The notes under the pieces are model-generated. The model had not been told where the DNA came from, made no database searches, and saw only the letters and a list, made by a program, of their open reading frames with translations. From Rubrivivax sp. (lineage in GTDB: Bacteria > Pseudomonadota > Gammaproteobacteria > Burkholderiales > Burkholderiaceae_C): a stretch of 47,489 bases of DNA. Position 1 is the stretch's first letter. Every line of letters begins with the position of its first letter. The stretch is taken from positions 1-47,489 of the forward strand of contig JAJTGU010000171.1 in assembly GCA_021297985.1 (NCBI GenBank), read 5' to 3'. Below are positions 1 through 8,624 of this stretch, piece after piece. A program made the position numbers and the translations under genes.

Positions 1-138
1 CCCTGTTAGAGATGCCCTAAGCTACTGAGGGAACCAAATTTTTATTCCAGATCGGTTGTGCTGCCCTGGCCTTCCAGCGTTTCCAGGCCGGAACGACGGC
101 CGCCTTCACCGAAGGCCTCGGCGACTACGACGGCCACC

Positions 139-753
139 TGCCCGACGGCCAAGGAAGGCCGCTGGGTGACCGGGCCCGGCCAGGCGCTGTTCGACGCCAT
201 CGCTGCGGCGCTGGGACCGCTGCCCATCATTGCCGAGGACCTGGGCCTGATCACGCCGGACGTGGTCGCACTGCGCGAGGACTGCGGGTTCCCGGGCATG
301 AAGATCCTGCAGTTCGCGTTCGGTGGCGACGGCCAGCACGAGTTCCTGCCCCACAACTACACGCCCAACGTCGTGGTCTACAGCGGCACCCACGACAACG
401 ACACCGCACGCGGCTGGTGGGACCATGCCCCGCCATCGCAGCGCGCCTACGCCGCCCGCTACCTCACGTGCAGCACCGACGACGTGCACTGGGCGATGAT
501 CCGGGCCGCCTGCAACAGCGTCGCCCGGATGGCGGTGTTCCCGATGCAAGACGTCCTTGGCCTGCCCAGCGAACACCGCATGAACCTGCCCGGCACCCTG
601 GGCGACCCCAACTGGTGCTGGCGCCTGCCCGACACCGACCTGAGCGGCCCCAGCGGCGTCGAGGCGGCACGGGCGCTGGGGCTGATCGCGGCCGGCAGCG
701 GACGGGCGCGTTTCGATCTGCTGCGCCAGGCGCTGGAAGCGGCGGCGCGATGA
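139..753 (+). pseudogene. malQ: 4-alpha-glucanotransferase, C-terminal fragment
   Basis: This is the last 204 codons of a GH77 amylomaltase, which transfers alpha-1,4-glucan chains between maltodextrins in the cytoplasm. Seen: EGRWVTGPG, IIAEDLGLITPDV (the conserved ED of the active site), GFPGMKILQFAF and YSGTHDND, all typical of the DPE1-type enzyme. The family is usually about 500-700 residues. Similarity begins abruptly near CPTAKEGRW at position 139, and the malQ frame runs upstream into a stop at 7-9, so the 5' end is really absent here and not just outside the window. From about 63 to 140 another frame (63, 66, 69...) has the G/C-ending codons of a coding region but encodes nothing I recognise. 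The stop overlaps the start of the next gene (ATGA). Family call is firm; the cause of truncation (rearrangement or chimeric join) is open. Confidence 0.8.
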
Positions 754-2810
754 GGGGAGTGCTCGGCCGTTTTCTCGTGGCCCCGTGGCTCGTGGCCCTG
801 TGGCTCGTGGCGCTGTGCTGGGGCCCGTCGGTGGCGAGTGCCCAGGCACCGGCGCAGACTCCGGCCGCTCAGCCCGCCGCGGAGCTGTTCTTCAGGCCGG
901 CCGCGGTGCTGAAGGCCGAGTTGTCGCCCTCAGGCAAGCGCCTGGCGCTGATGACGGCCTCGGGCGGAGAGCGTGTGGGCCTGTTCGTCTGGAGTCTGGA
1001 CGATGCCGGCAAGGCCCAGCAGGTCGCACGCTTCAGCGACGGCGATGTGCGCGACTTCAACTGGCTGGACGACGAGCGGCTGCTGTTCAGCGTCTTCGAC
1101 CGATCACGCGGACTGATGCAGCAGGAAGCCCCGGGTCTGTACGTCATTGGCGTCGATGGTCAGGGCCTGCGCGAGCTGGTGATGCGGCGGTTCAGCTCGC
1201 CGCTGGTCGAGCCGCGCGGCGGCCGCGCGCCGCCGCTGGAGCCCGACCACATGCTGCTGCACGTGCCGCGGCCCGGCGCAGGCGTGGCGGCCGACGAGAT
1301 CGTCGTCGGCAAGATGCGCTGGGGCGGCAACCGCTGGACCTCGGTGGAACCGATGCGACTGAACGTGCGCACCGGGCGTGCCCAGCTGCTGGACCTGAAG
1401 ACACCGGACAACGTCGCCCAGTGGTGGTTCGACAGCCAGGGCCAGCCGCGCCTGGCCCTGGTGCGCGAGGAGGACCGCCGCCGCCTGCATTGGCGCGGCG
1501 CGGGCGAAACCGCCTGGCGCGTCATCGACGACCGCCAGATCGGCAGCGAGGCCTTCTGGCCGCACAGCGTGGGCGACAGCGGCGAGCTGTTTGTCACCCG
1601 CAGCGACGGCCCGGCCGGCCTGCAGGTGCTGACGCGCTTCGACTTCGCGAGCGGTGCGCCTTCGCCAACGCCCTTCGTCAGCACGCCAGGCTTCGACTTC
1701 CGCGGCGGCGTGATTGCCGATCACGACAGCGGCCGCCTGCTCGGCGTGCGCGTCAATGCCGACGCCGAAACGACGGTCTGGCTGGACCCGGAGCTGAAGC
1801 GTGTGCAGGCCTGGATCGACGAGCGGTTCCCGGGCATGGTCAACCGTCTGTCTTGCCGCCGCTGCGGCGCCAAGGACATGGTGGTGCTGGTGCGCAGCAG
1901 CAGCGACCGCGACCCCGGGCACCTGTGGCTGTGGCGCGGCGACGCCCCGCCCGACAAGCCGGCCCAACTGCTGGGCCGCATCCGCCCCGGGCTGGACCCC
2001 GAACGCATGGCCAGTGTGGACGTGGTGCGGATCGCCGCCCGCGACGGCCTGGAGCTCCCCGTCTGGCTGACCGTGCCACCCGGGCGCAAGGCTGGCGACA
2101 AGGGGCCGGCGGTGGTGCTGGTGCACGGCGGCCCCTGGTCGCGCGGTGGCGCCTGGGAGTGGGACGCCATGGCCCAGTTCCTGGCCTCGCGCGGCTACGT
2201 CGTCATCGAGCCCGAGTTCCGCGGCAGCGCCGGCTACGGCCGGCGCCATCTCGAGGCCGGCAACCGCCAGTGGGGTCGCGCGATGCAGCACGACATCGCC
2301 GACACCGCGCGCTGGGCCTTGCAGCAGGGCTGGGCCGACCGGCTGTGCATCGCCGGCGGCAGCTACGGCGGCTACTCGACGCTGATGGGCCTGATCCAGG
2401 ACCCGGACCTGTTCCGCTGCGGCGCGGCCTGGGTGGCGGTGGCGGATCTGTTCCTGTTCCTCGAGGGCTCGTGGTGGATCGACGACGACATCAGCCGCGA
2501 AGGCCGCCGCTACGACCTCAAGCGCCTGGTCGGCGACCCCGAGGCCGACGCCGCCATGCTGCGCGAAGTCTCGCCACTGCACCAGGCCGCGCGCCTGAAG
2601 CGTCCGCTGCTGCTCGTGCACGGCGAGCGCGACCGCCGGGTGCCGTTTGCCCACGCCGAGCGCATGCGCAAGGCATTGCAGGCCGCCGGCAACGAACCCG
2701 AATGGGTGACCTACCCCGGCGAAGGCCACGGCTGGCTGAAGCTCGCCAACCATGTCGACTTCGCCAACCGGCTGGAGGCGTTTTTCGGCAAGCATCTGGG
2801 CCAGCCCTGA
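750..2810 (+). CDS. S9 family (prolyl oligopeptidase-like) peptidase, exported
   Basis: A 686-residue serine peptidase of the S9 alpha/beta-hydrolase clan, expected to cleave short peptides in the periplasm. The ATG at 750 overlaps the malQ stop and is followed by a hydrophobic signal peptide ending near ASAQA. The middle is the divergent beta-propeller; the C-terminal catalytic domain shows HGGPW, then Ser538 in GGSYGGYS, Asp628 in HGERDRR and His660 in EGHGW, so the triad is complete. Length fits S9C/acylaminoacyl-peptidase-type members (650-700). The signal peptide is encoded by three 15-bp tandem repeats. The physiological substrate is unknown. Its ATGA coupling to malQ suggests co-transcription, not a shared pathway. 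Confidence 0.88.
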   Translation: MRGVLGRFLVAPWLVALWLVALCWGPSVASAQAPAQTPAAQPAAELFFRPAAVLKAELSPSGKRLALMTASGGERVGLFVWSLDDAGKAQQVARFSDGDVRDFNWLDDERLLFSVFDRSRGLMQQEAPGLYVIGVDGQGLRELVMRRFSSPLVEPRGGRAPPLEPDHMLLHVPRPGAGVAADEIVVGKMRWGGNRWTSVEPMRLNVRTGRAQLLDLKTPDNVAQWWFDSQGQPRLALVREEDRRRLHWRGAGETAWRVIDDRQIGSEAFWPHSVGDSGELFVTRSDGPAGLQVLTRFDFASGAPSPTPFVSTPGFDFRGGVIADHDSGRLLGVRVNADAETTVWLDPELKRVQAWIDERFPGMVNRLSCRRCGAKDMVVLVRSSSDRDPGHLWLWRGDAPPDKPAQLLGRIRPGLDPERMASVDVVRIAARDGLELPVWLTVPPGRKAGDKGPAVVLVHGGPWSRGGAWEWDAMAQFLASRGYVVIEPEFRGSAGYGRRHLEAGNRQWGRAMQHDIADTARWALQQGWADRLCIAGGSYGGYSTLMGLIQDPDLFRCGAAWVAVADLFLFLEGSWWIDDDISREGRRYDLKRLVGDPEADAAMLREVSPLHQAARLKRPLLLVHGERDRRVPFAHAERMRKALQAAGNEPEWVTYPGEGHGWLKLANHVDFANRLEAFFGKHLGQP
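774..818 (+). repeat. three tandem 15-bp repeats in the signal peptide
   Basis: Three direct copies of a 15-mer beginning CTCGTGG (774-788, 789-803, 804-818) encode the repeated hydrophobic LVAxW unit of the S9 peptidase signal sequence. The repeats keep the frame, so copy-number change would only lengthen or shorten the hydrophobic core. Confidence 0.85.
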
Positions 2811-2829
2811 GGGCCCGCTGCGTGGGGGC

Positions 2830-3966
2830 TCATGGGCTCGCCACCATGCCGCGAACCACCTCGCCGATCGCCATCGCCGCCGTGAGCCCGGGCGACTCGA
2901 TGCCGAAGAGCTGCACGAGCCCGGGCACGCCGTGCTCGGCCGGGCCGACGATCCGGAAGTCGGCCGCCGGCTCGCCGGGGCCGGCGATCTTGGGGCGGAT
3001 GCCGGTGTAGGCCGGCACCAGCGCTCCCGCGGGCAGCGCCGGCCACCAGCGGCGGATCTCGGTCTCGAAGCCAGCCGCACGGGCCGGGTCGACGGCGTAG
3101 TCCAGCGCGGCGCCGGGGGCATCGCTTTCGAACCACTGCACGTCGGGGCCGAAGCGCGCCTGGCCGGCCAGATCGAGCGTCAGGTGCACGCCCAGGCCGC
3201 CGTCCACCGGCTGCGGGTAGATCAGGTGCGTGAACGGGTTCTGGGTGCCCGACAGCGCGAAGTAGTGGCCGCGTGCCAGGTGCCGCGCCGGGACCGCCGC
3301 GGCCGGGAATCCGTCGACGGCGCGCGCCACGGCCTGGGCGTCGAGCCCGGCCGCGTTGACGATCCAGCGGGTGTGCAGTTCGGCCTCTTCGCCTTCGGCC
3401 TGCACCTGCACCCGCCAGGCGTCCCCGTCGCGCCGGGCGCCGACGACGCTGCTCTTCAGCGCCAGCACCGCGCCCGCGTTCTGCGCGTCACCCAGCAAGG
3501 CGAGCATCAGGCCGTGGCTGTCGACGATGCCGCTGCTCGGCGACCACAACGCGGCGCTGCACGCCAGCGCCGGTTCCAGCGCGCGGGCGTCGGTGCCGCT
3601 CAGCAGTTGCAGCCCCGGCACGCCATTGGCACGCCCCCGTTCGGCCAGAGCCGCGAGAGCGGCCACGTCCTGCTCGCGGGTCGCGACCACCAGCTTGCCG
3701 CAGGCCCGCGCCGCAACACCGCGCTCGGCACAGAAGGCATACAGCTGCTCGCGCCCGGCCACGCAGAGCCGAGCCTTCAGGCTGCCGGGTGCGTAGTAGA
3801 GCCCGGCGTGCACGACCTCGCTGTTGCGCGAGCTGACGCCCTGGCCGATGCCGCCTTCGCGCTCGGCAATGACCACGTCGAGCCCCGCCTGCGCCAGGCG
3901 CCGCGCGACCGCCAGGCCGACGACGCCAGCGCCGACGACGAGCACGTCGATGCAGTCAGTGTCCAT
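2830..3966 (-). CDS. FAD-dependent oxidoreductase, L-2-hydroxyglutarate oxidase-like (DAO family)
   Basis: A 378-residue cytoplasmic or membrane-associated flavoprotein of the D-amino-acid oxidase/glycerol-3-phosphate dehydrogenase fold. Seen: the dinucleotide-binding motif [16 protein letters not shown] at residues 9-24, then [14 protein letters not shown] and a C-terminal IRPK with [16 protein letters not shown]. These are hallmarks of the L-2-hydroxyglutarate oxidase (LhgO)/YgaF group, which returns L-2-hydroxyglutarate to 2-oxoglutarate. The length matches single-domain members (about 370-400). It converges on the S9 gene with a 19-bp gap and lies 39 bp downstream of the amylase. Substrate assignment is by family resemblance; other 2-hydroxy acids or amines are possible. 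Confidence 0.8.
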   Translation of the reverse strand: MDTDCIDVLVVGAGVVGLAVARRLAQAGLDVVIAEREGGIGQGVSSRNSEVVHAGLYYAPGSLKARLCVAGREQLYAFCAERGVAARACGKLVVATREQDVAALAALAERGRANGVPGLQLLSGTDARALEPALACSAALWSPSSGIVDSHGLMLALLGDAQNAGAVLALKSSVVGARRDGDAWRVQVQAEGEEAELHTRWIVNAAGLDAQAVARAVDGFPAAAVPARHLARGHYFALSGTQNPFTHLIYPQPVDGGLGVHLTLDLAGQARFGPDVQWFESDAPGAALDYAVDPARAAGFETEIRRWWPALPAGALVPAYTGIRPKIAGPGEPAADFRIVGPAEHGVPGLVQLFGIESPGLTAAMAIGEVVRGMVASP

Positions 3967-4005
3967 GGCCCGCGATGATGCCGCGCGGCCGCCGTTGCGC
4001 CAGGC

Positions 4006-5691
4006 TCAGCGCCCGACCGCGTACACCTGCACCTGCCGCGGCAACACCCGCAGCGTCGCGACGCCAATGGCGCTGGCGCGTGTCGGTGCGCCGACCCTGG
4101 CCAGCAGCGGCACCAGTCTCGCCCCGGGCGCCAGGCCGCTGACCTCCACCGCCGTCGGCCGATCGCCGTAATGGATGACGACCAGGCTGCGCTCGTTGCC
4201 GAGCCGGCGCTGGAACTGCAGGCTCAGGCCGTCGGCCCGCGCGGCGACAAACTCGCCGCGGGCGATGGAAGGCCGGCTGTTGCGCAGCGCGATGAGCTGG
4301 CGGTAGAAGTTCCAGATCGACCCCGGGTCGGCCCGCTGGGCCGCCAGGTTGTGCGTCGCGACGTTGGGCGCCACGGGCCGGAACGGCCGGCCGGTGCTGA
4401 AGCCGGCGGTCTGCGCCTCGGCAGTCCAGGAGTACGGCGCGCGAAGGGGCATGTCGCCCTTCAGGCCGTCGTGCACGCCGGCCTGGCCGATCTCCTCGCC
4501 GTAGTAGACGAAGGGCGTGCCGGGTTGCAGCAGGTAGCCGGCGGCGGCCAGCTTGTAGGCCGCGGTGCGCGTGGCCGTGTCGGCCGCGGGCAGGGCCTGG
4601 GCGATCTGGTCCCACAGGCGGCGGCCGGCAAAGATGTCGTGGTTGCTGACGAAGGTCGCCATCGTCGGCCGCGCGCTGCGGAAGTAGCTCGCCAGCGCAT
4701 CGACCGATTCGGCCCGGCCCACTGCCGCCCCGACGTAGTGGTGCACATGGCCAAACGCAAACGCGCCACCACAGACCGCCGGATCACCCCAGTCCTGCGG
4801 CCTGGCCGTCGCCTCGCAGACGACATAGCGGTGCTCGTAGCCGCGGATCAGCTCGGCCAGGCGCAGGGTCAGCGCGCGGCTCTCGGGCTGGTCGTTCCAG
4901 TCGCGCGCGTTGTTCTCGATCAGGTGCGGTGTCGCGTCCAGCCGGTAGCCGTCCAGCCCGCGCTCGAGCCAGAAGCGCAGGCTGTCTTCATGGAAGGCCA
5001 CGACCTCGGGGTTGCGCATGTCGAAGTCCGGCATGTGCGGGCCGAAGGTGCCGAAGTAGAAGTCCCGCGCCTCGGGTGCGGGCTTGGGCAGATCCTTGGG
5101 CTCGCCCTTGAAGTCCCAGGGCGCGATGGCCGTGTGGTACCAGGGGTTCTTGCCCCAGATGTCCCAGCCCTCGGGCATGCGTTCGGACCAGACGAACCAG
5201 TTGCGAAACGGTGCCGAAGGCCCCTGCCGCGCGGCCACGAAGGCCGGATGGGCCGCCGCGGCGTGATTGATCACGTAGTCCATGATCACGCCGATGCCGC
5301 GGCGGTGGGCCTGGCGGATCAGTTCGTCGAAGTCCGCCAGCGTGCCGTACTCGGGCGCAACGGCGCGGTAGTCCTGGGTGGCGTAGCCGTGGTCGCCATC
5401 GGCATTGGCCTGGATCGGCATCAGCCAGATGCCGCGCACGCCGAGGTCCTTCAGCACGTCCAGCGTCTGCGTCAGGCCGCGCAGGTCGCCGATGCCGTCG
5501 CCGTCGCTGTCCTTCCAGCCACGGACGAAGATCTCGATGAAGGCGCCATGGTGCCAATGGGCGTCGAGCGCACTGGTGCGGTTTTTCATCGGCACCGGAC
5601 TGCGGTCGAAGCGCTCCGCAGGAGGCGCCGACAAGGCACACGTGGCCACCAGCGCAAGCGCCGCGACCGACAGGCTGAGACGGATCTTCAT
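4006..5691 (-). CDS. GH13 alpha-amylase family glycoside hydrolase, exported
   Basis: A 561-residue GH13 enzyme that should hydrolyse or transglycosylate alpha-1,4 (or 1,6) glucosidic bonds outside the cytoplasm. I chose the ATG at 5691 because the residues after it form a clean signal peptide (MKIRLSLSVAALALVATC...); an in-frame ATG at 5709 would add six residues. The (beta/alpha)8 barrel shows all catalytic residues: nucleophile Asp252 in DGYRLDATPH, acid/base Glu293 in VVCEA, and Asp352 in SNHD. DYVINHAAAAHP is conserved region I. The C-terminal beta domain starts near residue 480. It is divergent from the pullulanase across a 116-bp gap with a palindrome, so both are probably controlled together in maltodextrin use. 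Confidence 0.9.
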   Translation of the reverse strand: MKIRLSLSVAALALVATCALSAPPAERFDRSPVPMKNRTSALDAHWHHGAFIEIFVRGWKDSDGDGIGDLRGLTQTLDVLKDLGVRGIWLMPIQANADGDHGYATQDYRAVAPEYGTLADFDELIRQAHRRGIGVIMDYVINHAAAAHPAFVAARQGPSAPFRNWFVWSERMPEGWDIWGKNPWYHTAIAPWDFKGEPKDLPKPAPEARDFYFGTFGPHMPDFDMRNPEVVAFHEDSLRFWLERGLDGYRLDATPHLIENNARDWNDQPESRALTLRLAELIRGYEHRYVVCEATARPQDWGDPAVCGGAFAFGHVHHYVGAAVGRAESVDALASYFRSARPTMATFVSNHDIFAGRRLWDQIAQALPAADTATRTAAYKLAAAGYLLQPGTPFVYYGEEIGQAGVHDGLKGDMPLRAPYSWTAEAQTAGFSTGRPFRPVAPNVATHNLAAQRADPGSIWNFYRQLIALRNSRPSIARGEFVAARADGLSLQFQRRLGNERSLVVIHYGDRPTAVEVSGLAPGARLVPLLARVGAPTRASAIGVATLRVLPRQVQVYAVGR

Positions 5692-5698
5692 CGCGTCA

Positions 5699-5715
5699 AT
5701 GTAGTTCAACTACAT
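5699..5715. promoter_or_regulatory. 17-bp palindrome, candidate operator between amylase and pullulanase genes
   Basis: A perfect hyphenated palindrome, ATGTAGTT-C-AACTACAT, lies 8-24 bp upstream of the amylase start and about 92 bp upstream of the pullulanase start. The odd-length, centre-symmetric form is usual for LacI-family sugar repressors. A single matching half-site (GTAGTT) recurs at 5756-5761. No regulator gene is in the window, so the binding protein is an inference. Confidence 0.55.
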
Positions 5716-5807
5716 CGATTCAGGCGATGGTTGTGGGGGTTTGTCCTGGTGTGACGTAGTTTTCCTCCACGACAATCCCCGCCTCGATGCGATGGCAAGG
5801 GGCGGTG

Positions 5808-8624
5808 ATGAAGCAGTGGTGCCGGGTCTGGAAGGCAATGGGGTGGGTCGTTCTGGCCGGGGCGACGTGCGGCACGGCGCGGGCCGACGATCGTTTGGCC
5901 GACTGCAACGCACCGGGTCACGCCCGCACGCTGCACGCCACCCCGGCGGCGGCGAAGCCTGGCAGCGCCGAGGCGATCGCTTTCGACGCCCGCTGGCTGC
6001 GCTGGCCCGGCGCCGCGCCGGCCGGCAGCGAAGGCGGCCGCTACGTGCTGCACGGATCGCAACGCGGCCAGCTCGTCGCTGCGGTGGGCTCGCCGGTGGC
6101 GGGCGGCGACAGCGCGGTGCCACTGCAGCCCGCCACCGTCGCCTTGCCCGCTTCGCTGGCCCAACGCTTCAGTTACGTGGCCGCCGGCATGACGCTGAAC
6201 CTGCCCCCCGGACTGGCCGACGACCGCCTGAAGGCCCTGCTGCAAGGCCAGCTGCTGCTGGTGCACGAGGACGCCCAGGGTCGGGTGCTGCGCTCGACGC
6301 AGGTCCAGCATGCCGCGCTGCTCGACGCGCTGTACGGTGACGCCGCCGAGGCGCTGGCCGACTACGGCGCGTTGCCGCAGCGCCAGGCGACGACGTTCCG
6401 CGTCTGGGCGCCCACCGCGCAGCAGGTGGCGCTGTGCCTGCATCGCAAGCCCAGTGCCGATGCGGGCTCGGTGCATGCCGCGCGGCGCGACGCGCGCAGC
6501 GGCAGCTGGCAGCTGCGCCTGCCCGGCAACCTGAGCGGCTCGGCCACCACCTGGCTGGTCGACGTCTTCGTGCCCGGTGTCGGCCTGGTGCGCAACCGCG
6601 TCACCGACCCCTACGCCCTGTCGCTGACCGCCAACTCCCGCCGCACCTGGGTCCTGGACCTCGACGACCCGGCGCTGCGCCCGGCCGGCTGGGACACGAC
6701 ACCGCACCCCAAGCGCGTGCGCCAGATGACGGATCTGTCGATCTACGAGCTGCACGTGCGTGACTTCTCGATCGACGACGGCACGGTGCCGCTGGCGCTG
6801 CGGGGCCGCTACGGCGCCTTCACGGTGGCCGACAGCGCCGGCATGAAGCACCTGAAGGCGCTTTCGCAGGCCGGCCTGACCGACGTGCACTTCCTGCCGG
6901 TGTTCGACCTCGCCACGGTGCCCGAAGCCGGCTGCTCGCGGCCCGACCCGGCCGCGCTGGCTGCACTCGCGCGGCAGGATCCGGCCACGCCCGAGGTCCA
7001 GGCGCGGGTCATGAAGGACGCCGGCGGCGACTGCTTCAACTGGGGCTATGACCCGTTTCACTTCACCGCGCCGGAGGGCAGCTTCGCCAGCGACGCCGAA
7101 GACGGCCGGGTGCGCATCCGCGAGTTCCGGCAGATGGTGCAGGCGCTGCACGCGGCCGGACTGCGCGTCGGCATGGACGTGGTCTACAACCACATGTCGG
7201 CCTCCGGCCAGCACCCCCAGAGCGTGCTCGACCGCATCGTGCCGGGCTACTACCACCGGCTCGACGCCAAGGGCGGGGTCGAACGCTCGACCTGCTGCGA
7301 CAACACCGCCACCGAGCACCGGATGATGGCCAAGCTGATGATCGACTCGGCGGTCGTCTGGGCGCGCGACCACCGGATCGACAGCTTCCGCTTCGACCTG
7401 ATGGGCCACCAGCCGCGCGAGGCCATGGAGCGGTTGCAAGCCACCGTCAACCGCGCCAGCGGGCGCACGATCCAGCTCATCGGCGAGGGCTGGAACTTCG
7501 GCGAGGTCGCCAATGGCACGCGCTTCGTGCAGGCCTCGCAGCTGTCGCTGAACGGCAGCGGCATCGCGACCTTCAGCGACCGCGGGCGCGACGCGGCGCG
7601 GGGTGGCGGCTGCTGCGACAGCGGCATCGAGGTGCTGCAGCGACAAGGCTGGCTCAACGGCCTGCACCACGACCGCAATGCCGCAGCGACCGAGGCCGGG
7701 CTGGGCACGCGCGCCGAGCTGCTCGCGGCGGCCGATCTCGTTCGGGTGGGCCTGGCCGGCACGCTGCGGGGCTATCGCATGCAGACCGCCGACGGCATCG
7801 TCAAGCCGCTCCAGGAGATGGTCTACGCCGGTCAGATTGCCGGTTATGCAAGCGAGCCGGGCGAAGTCGTCAACTACGTCGAGAACCACGACAACCAGAC
7901 CCTGTTCGACCTCAACGCGCTGAAGCTGCCGGCGGGCACCTCCATCGACGACCGCGCGCGGGTGCAGGTGCTGGGCGTGGCACTGACCGCCTTCAGCCAG
8001 GGCGTCGCGTACTGGCACGCCGGCATCGAACTGATGCGCAGCAAGAGCCTGGATCGCAACAGCTACGACAGTGGCGACTGGTTCAACCGGCTGGACTTCA
8101 CGCTCGCCGATCACGCCTTCGGCACCGGGCTGCCGCCGGAGCGCGAAAACGCGGCGATGTGGCCGCTGATGAAGCCGGTGCTGGCGCGCGCGGCCGAGAT
8201 CCGCCCCGGACCCGAGGCGGTGCGCTTCGTGCGCGACGCGACGCTGGACCTGCTGCGCATCCGCGCCAGCACGCCGCTGCTGCGCCTGCCGTCGGCCCGC
8301 ATGGTCGAACAGCGGCTGACGATGCTGGACACCGGACCACGGCAGCACGGGGCCTCGGTGGTGGCCCATCTGGACGGCCGCAACTGGCCCAGGACGCAGA
8401 CCGAGCCGGCGGGATTCAGCGAGCTGCTGATCGCCGTCAACGCCGACAAGGCCCCGGTGACGCTGGTGCTGCCCAGCCTGCGTGGCAAGGCCTTTGTGCT
8501 GCACCCGGTGCACCGCGCCGCCGCCGCCGCGGACAAGCGCCCGCGCGAGTCCGCCCGCTGGGACGCCGCGACGGCGCAGCTGGTGCTGCCGCCACGAACC
8601 GCGCTGGCCTATGTGATCGACTGA
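5808..8624 (+). CDS. pulA: pullulanase-type alpha-1,6-glucosidase (GH13), exported
   Basis: A 938-residue debranching enzyme that cleaves alpha-1,6 branch points of pullulan, amylopectin or glycogen-derived dextrins. The ATG at 5808 follows an AAGGGG ribosome-binding site by 5 bp and begins a signal peptide (MKQWCRVWKAMGWVV..., cleavage near ARADD); an ATG at 5787 lacks this. An N-terminal beta-sandwich is followed by a CBM48-like domain with FRVWAPTAQQVALCLH, then the catalytic barrel with the pullulanase signature FNWGYDP, GMDVVYNHM, nucleophile Asp530 (FRFDLMGH), acid/base Glu560 (IGEGWNFG) and Asp695 (ENHDNQ). The C-terminal beta domain ends near residue 938. Its last 16 bp overlap the convergent histidine kinase gene. 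With malQ and the amylase it forms an extracellular-starch/maltodextrin set. Confidence 0.93.
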   Translation: MKQWCRVWKAMGWVVLAGATCGTARADDRLADCNAPGHARTLHATPAAAKPGSAEAIAFDARWLRWPGAAPAGSEGGRYVLHGSQRGQLVAAVGSPVAGGDSAVPLQPATVALPASLAQRFSYVAAGMTLNLPPGLADDRLKALLQGQLLLVHEDAQGRVLRSTQVQHAALLDALYGDAAEALADYGALPQRQATTFRVWAPTAQQVALCLHRKPSADAGSVHAARRDARSGSWQLRLPGNLSGSATTWLVDVFVPGVGLVRNRVTDPYALSLTANSRRTWVLDLDDPALRPAGWDTTPHPKRVRQMTDLSIYELHVRDFSIDDGTVPLALRGRYGAFTVADSAGMKHLKALSQAGLTDVHFLPVFDLATVPEAGCSRPDPAALAALARQDPATPEVQARVMKDAGGDCFNWGYDPFHFTAPEGSFASDAEDGRVRIREFRQMVQALHAAGLRVGMDVVYNHMSASGQHPQSVLDRIVPGYYHRLDAKGGVERSTCCDNTATEHRMMAKLMIDSAVVWARDHRIDSFRFDLMGHQPREAMERLQATVNRASGRTIQLIGEGWNFGEVANGTRFVQASQLSLNGSGIATFSDRGRDAARGGGCCDSGIEVLQRQGWLNGLHHDRNAAATEAGLGTRAELLAAADLVRVGLAGTLRGYRMQTADGIVKPLQEMVYAGQIAGYASEPGEVVNYVENHDNQTLFDLNALKLPAGTSIDDRARVQVLGVALTAFSQGVAYWHAGIELMRSKSLDRNSYDSGDWFNRLDFTLADHAFGTGLPPERENAAMWPLMKPVLARAAEIRPGPEAVRFVRDATLDLLRIRASTPLLRLPSARMVEQRLTMLDTGPRQHGASVVAHLDGRNWPRTQTEPAGFSELLIAVNADKAPVTLVLPSLRGKAFVLHPVHRAAAAADKRPRESARWDAATAQLVLPPRTALAYVID

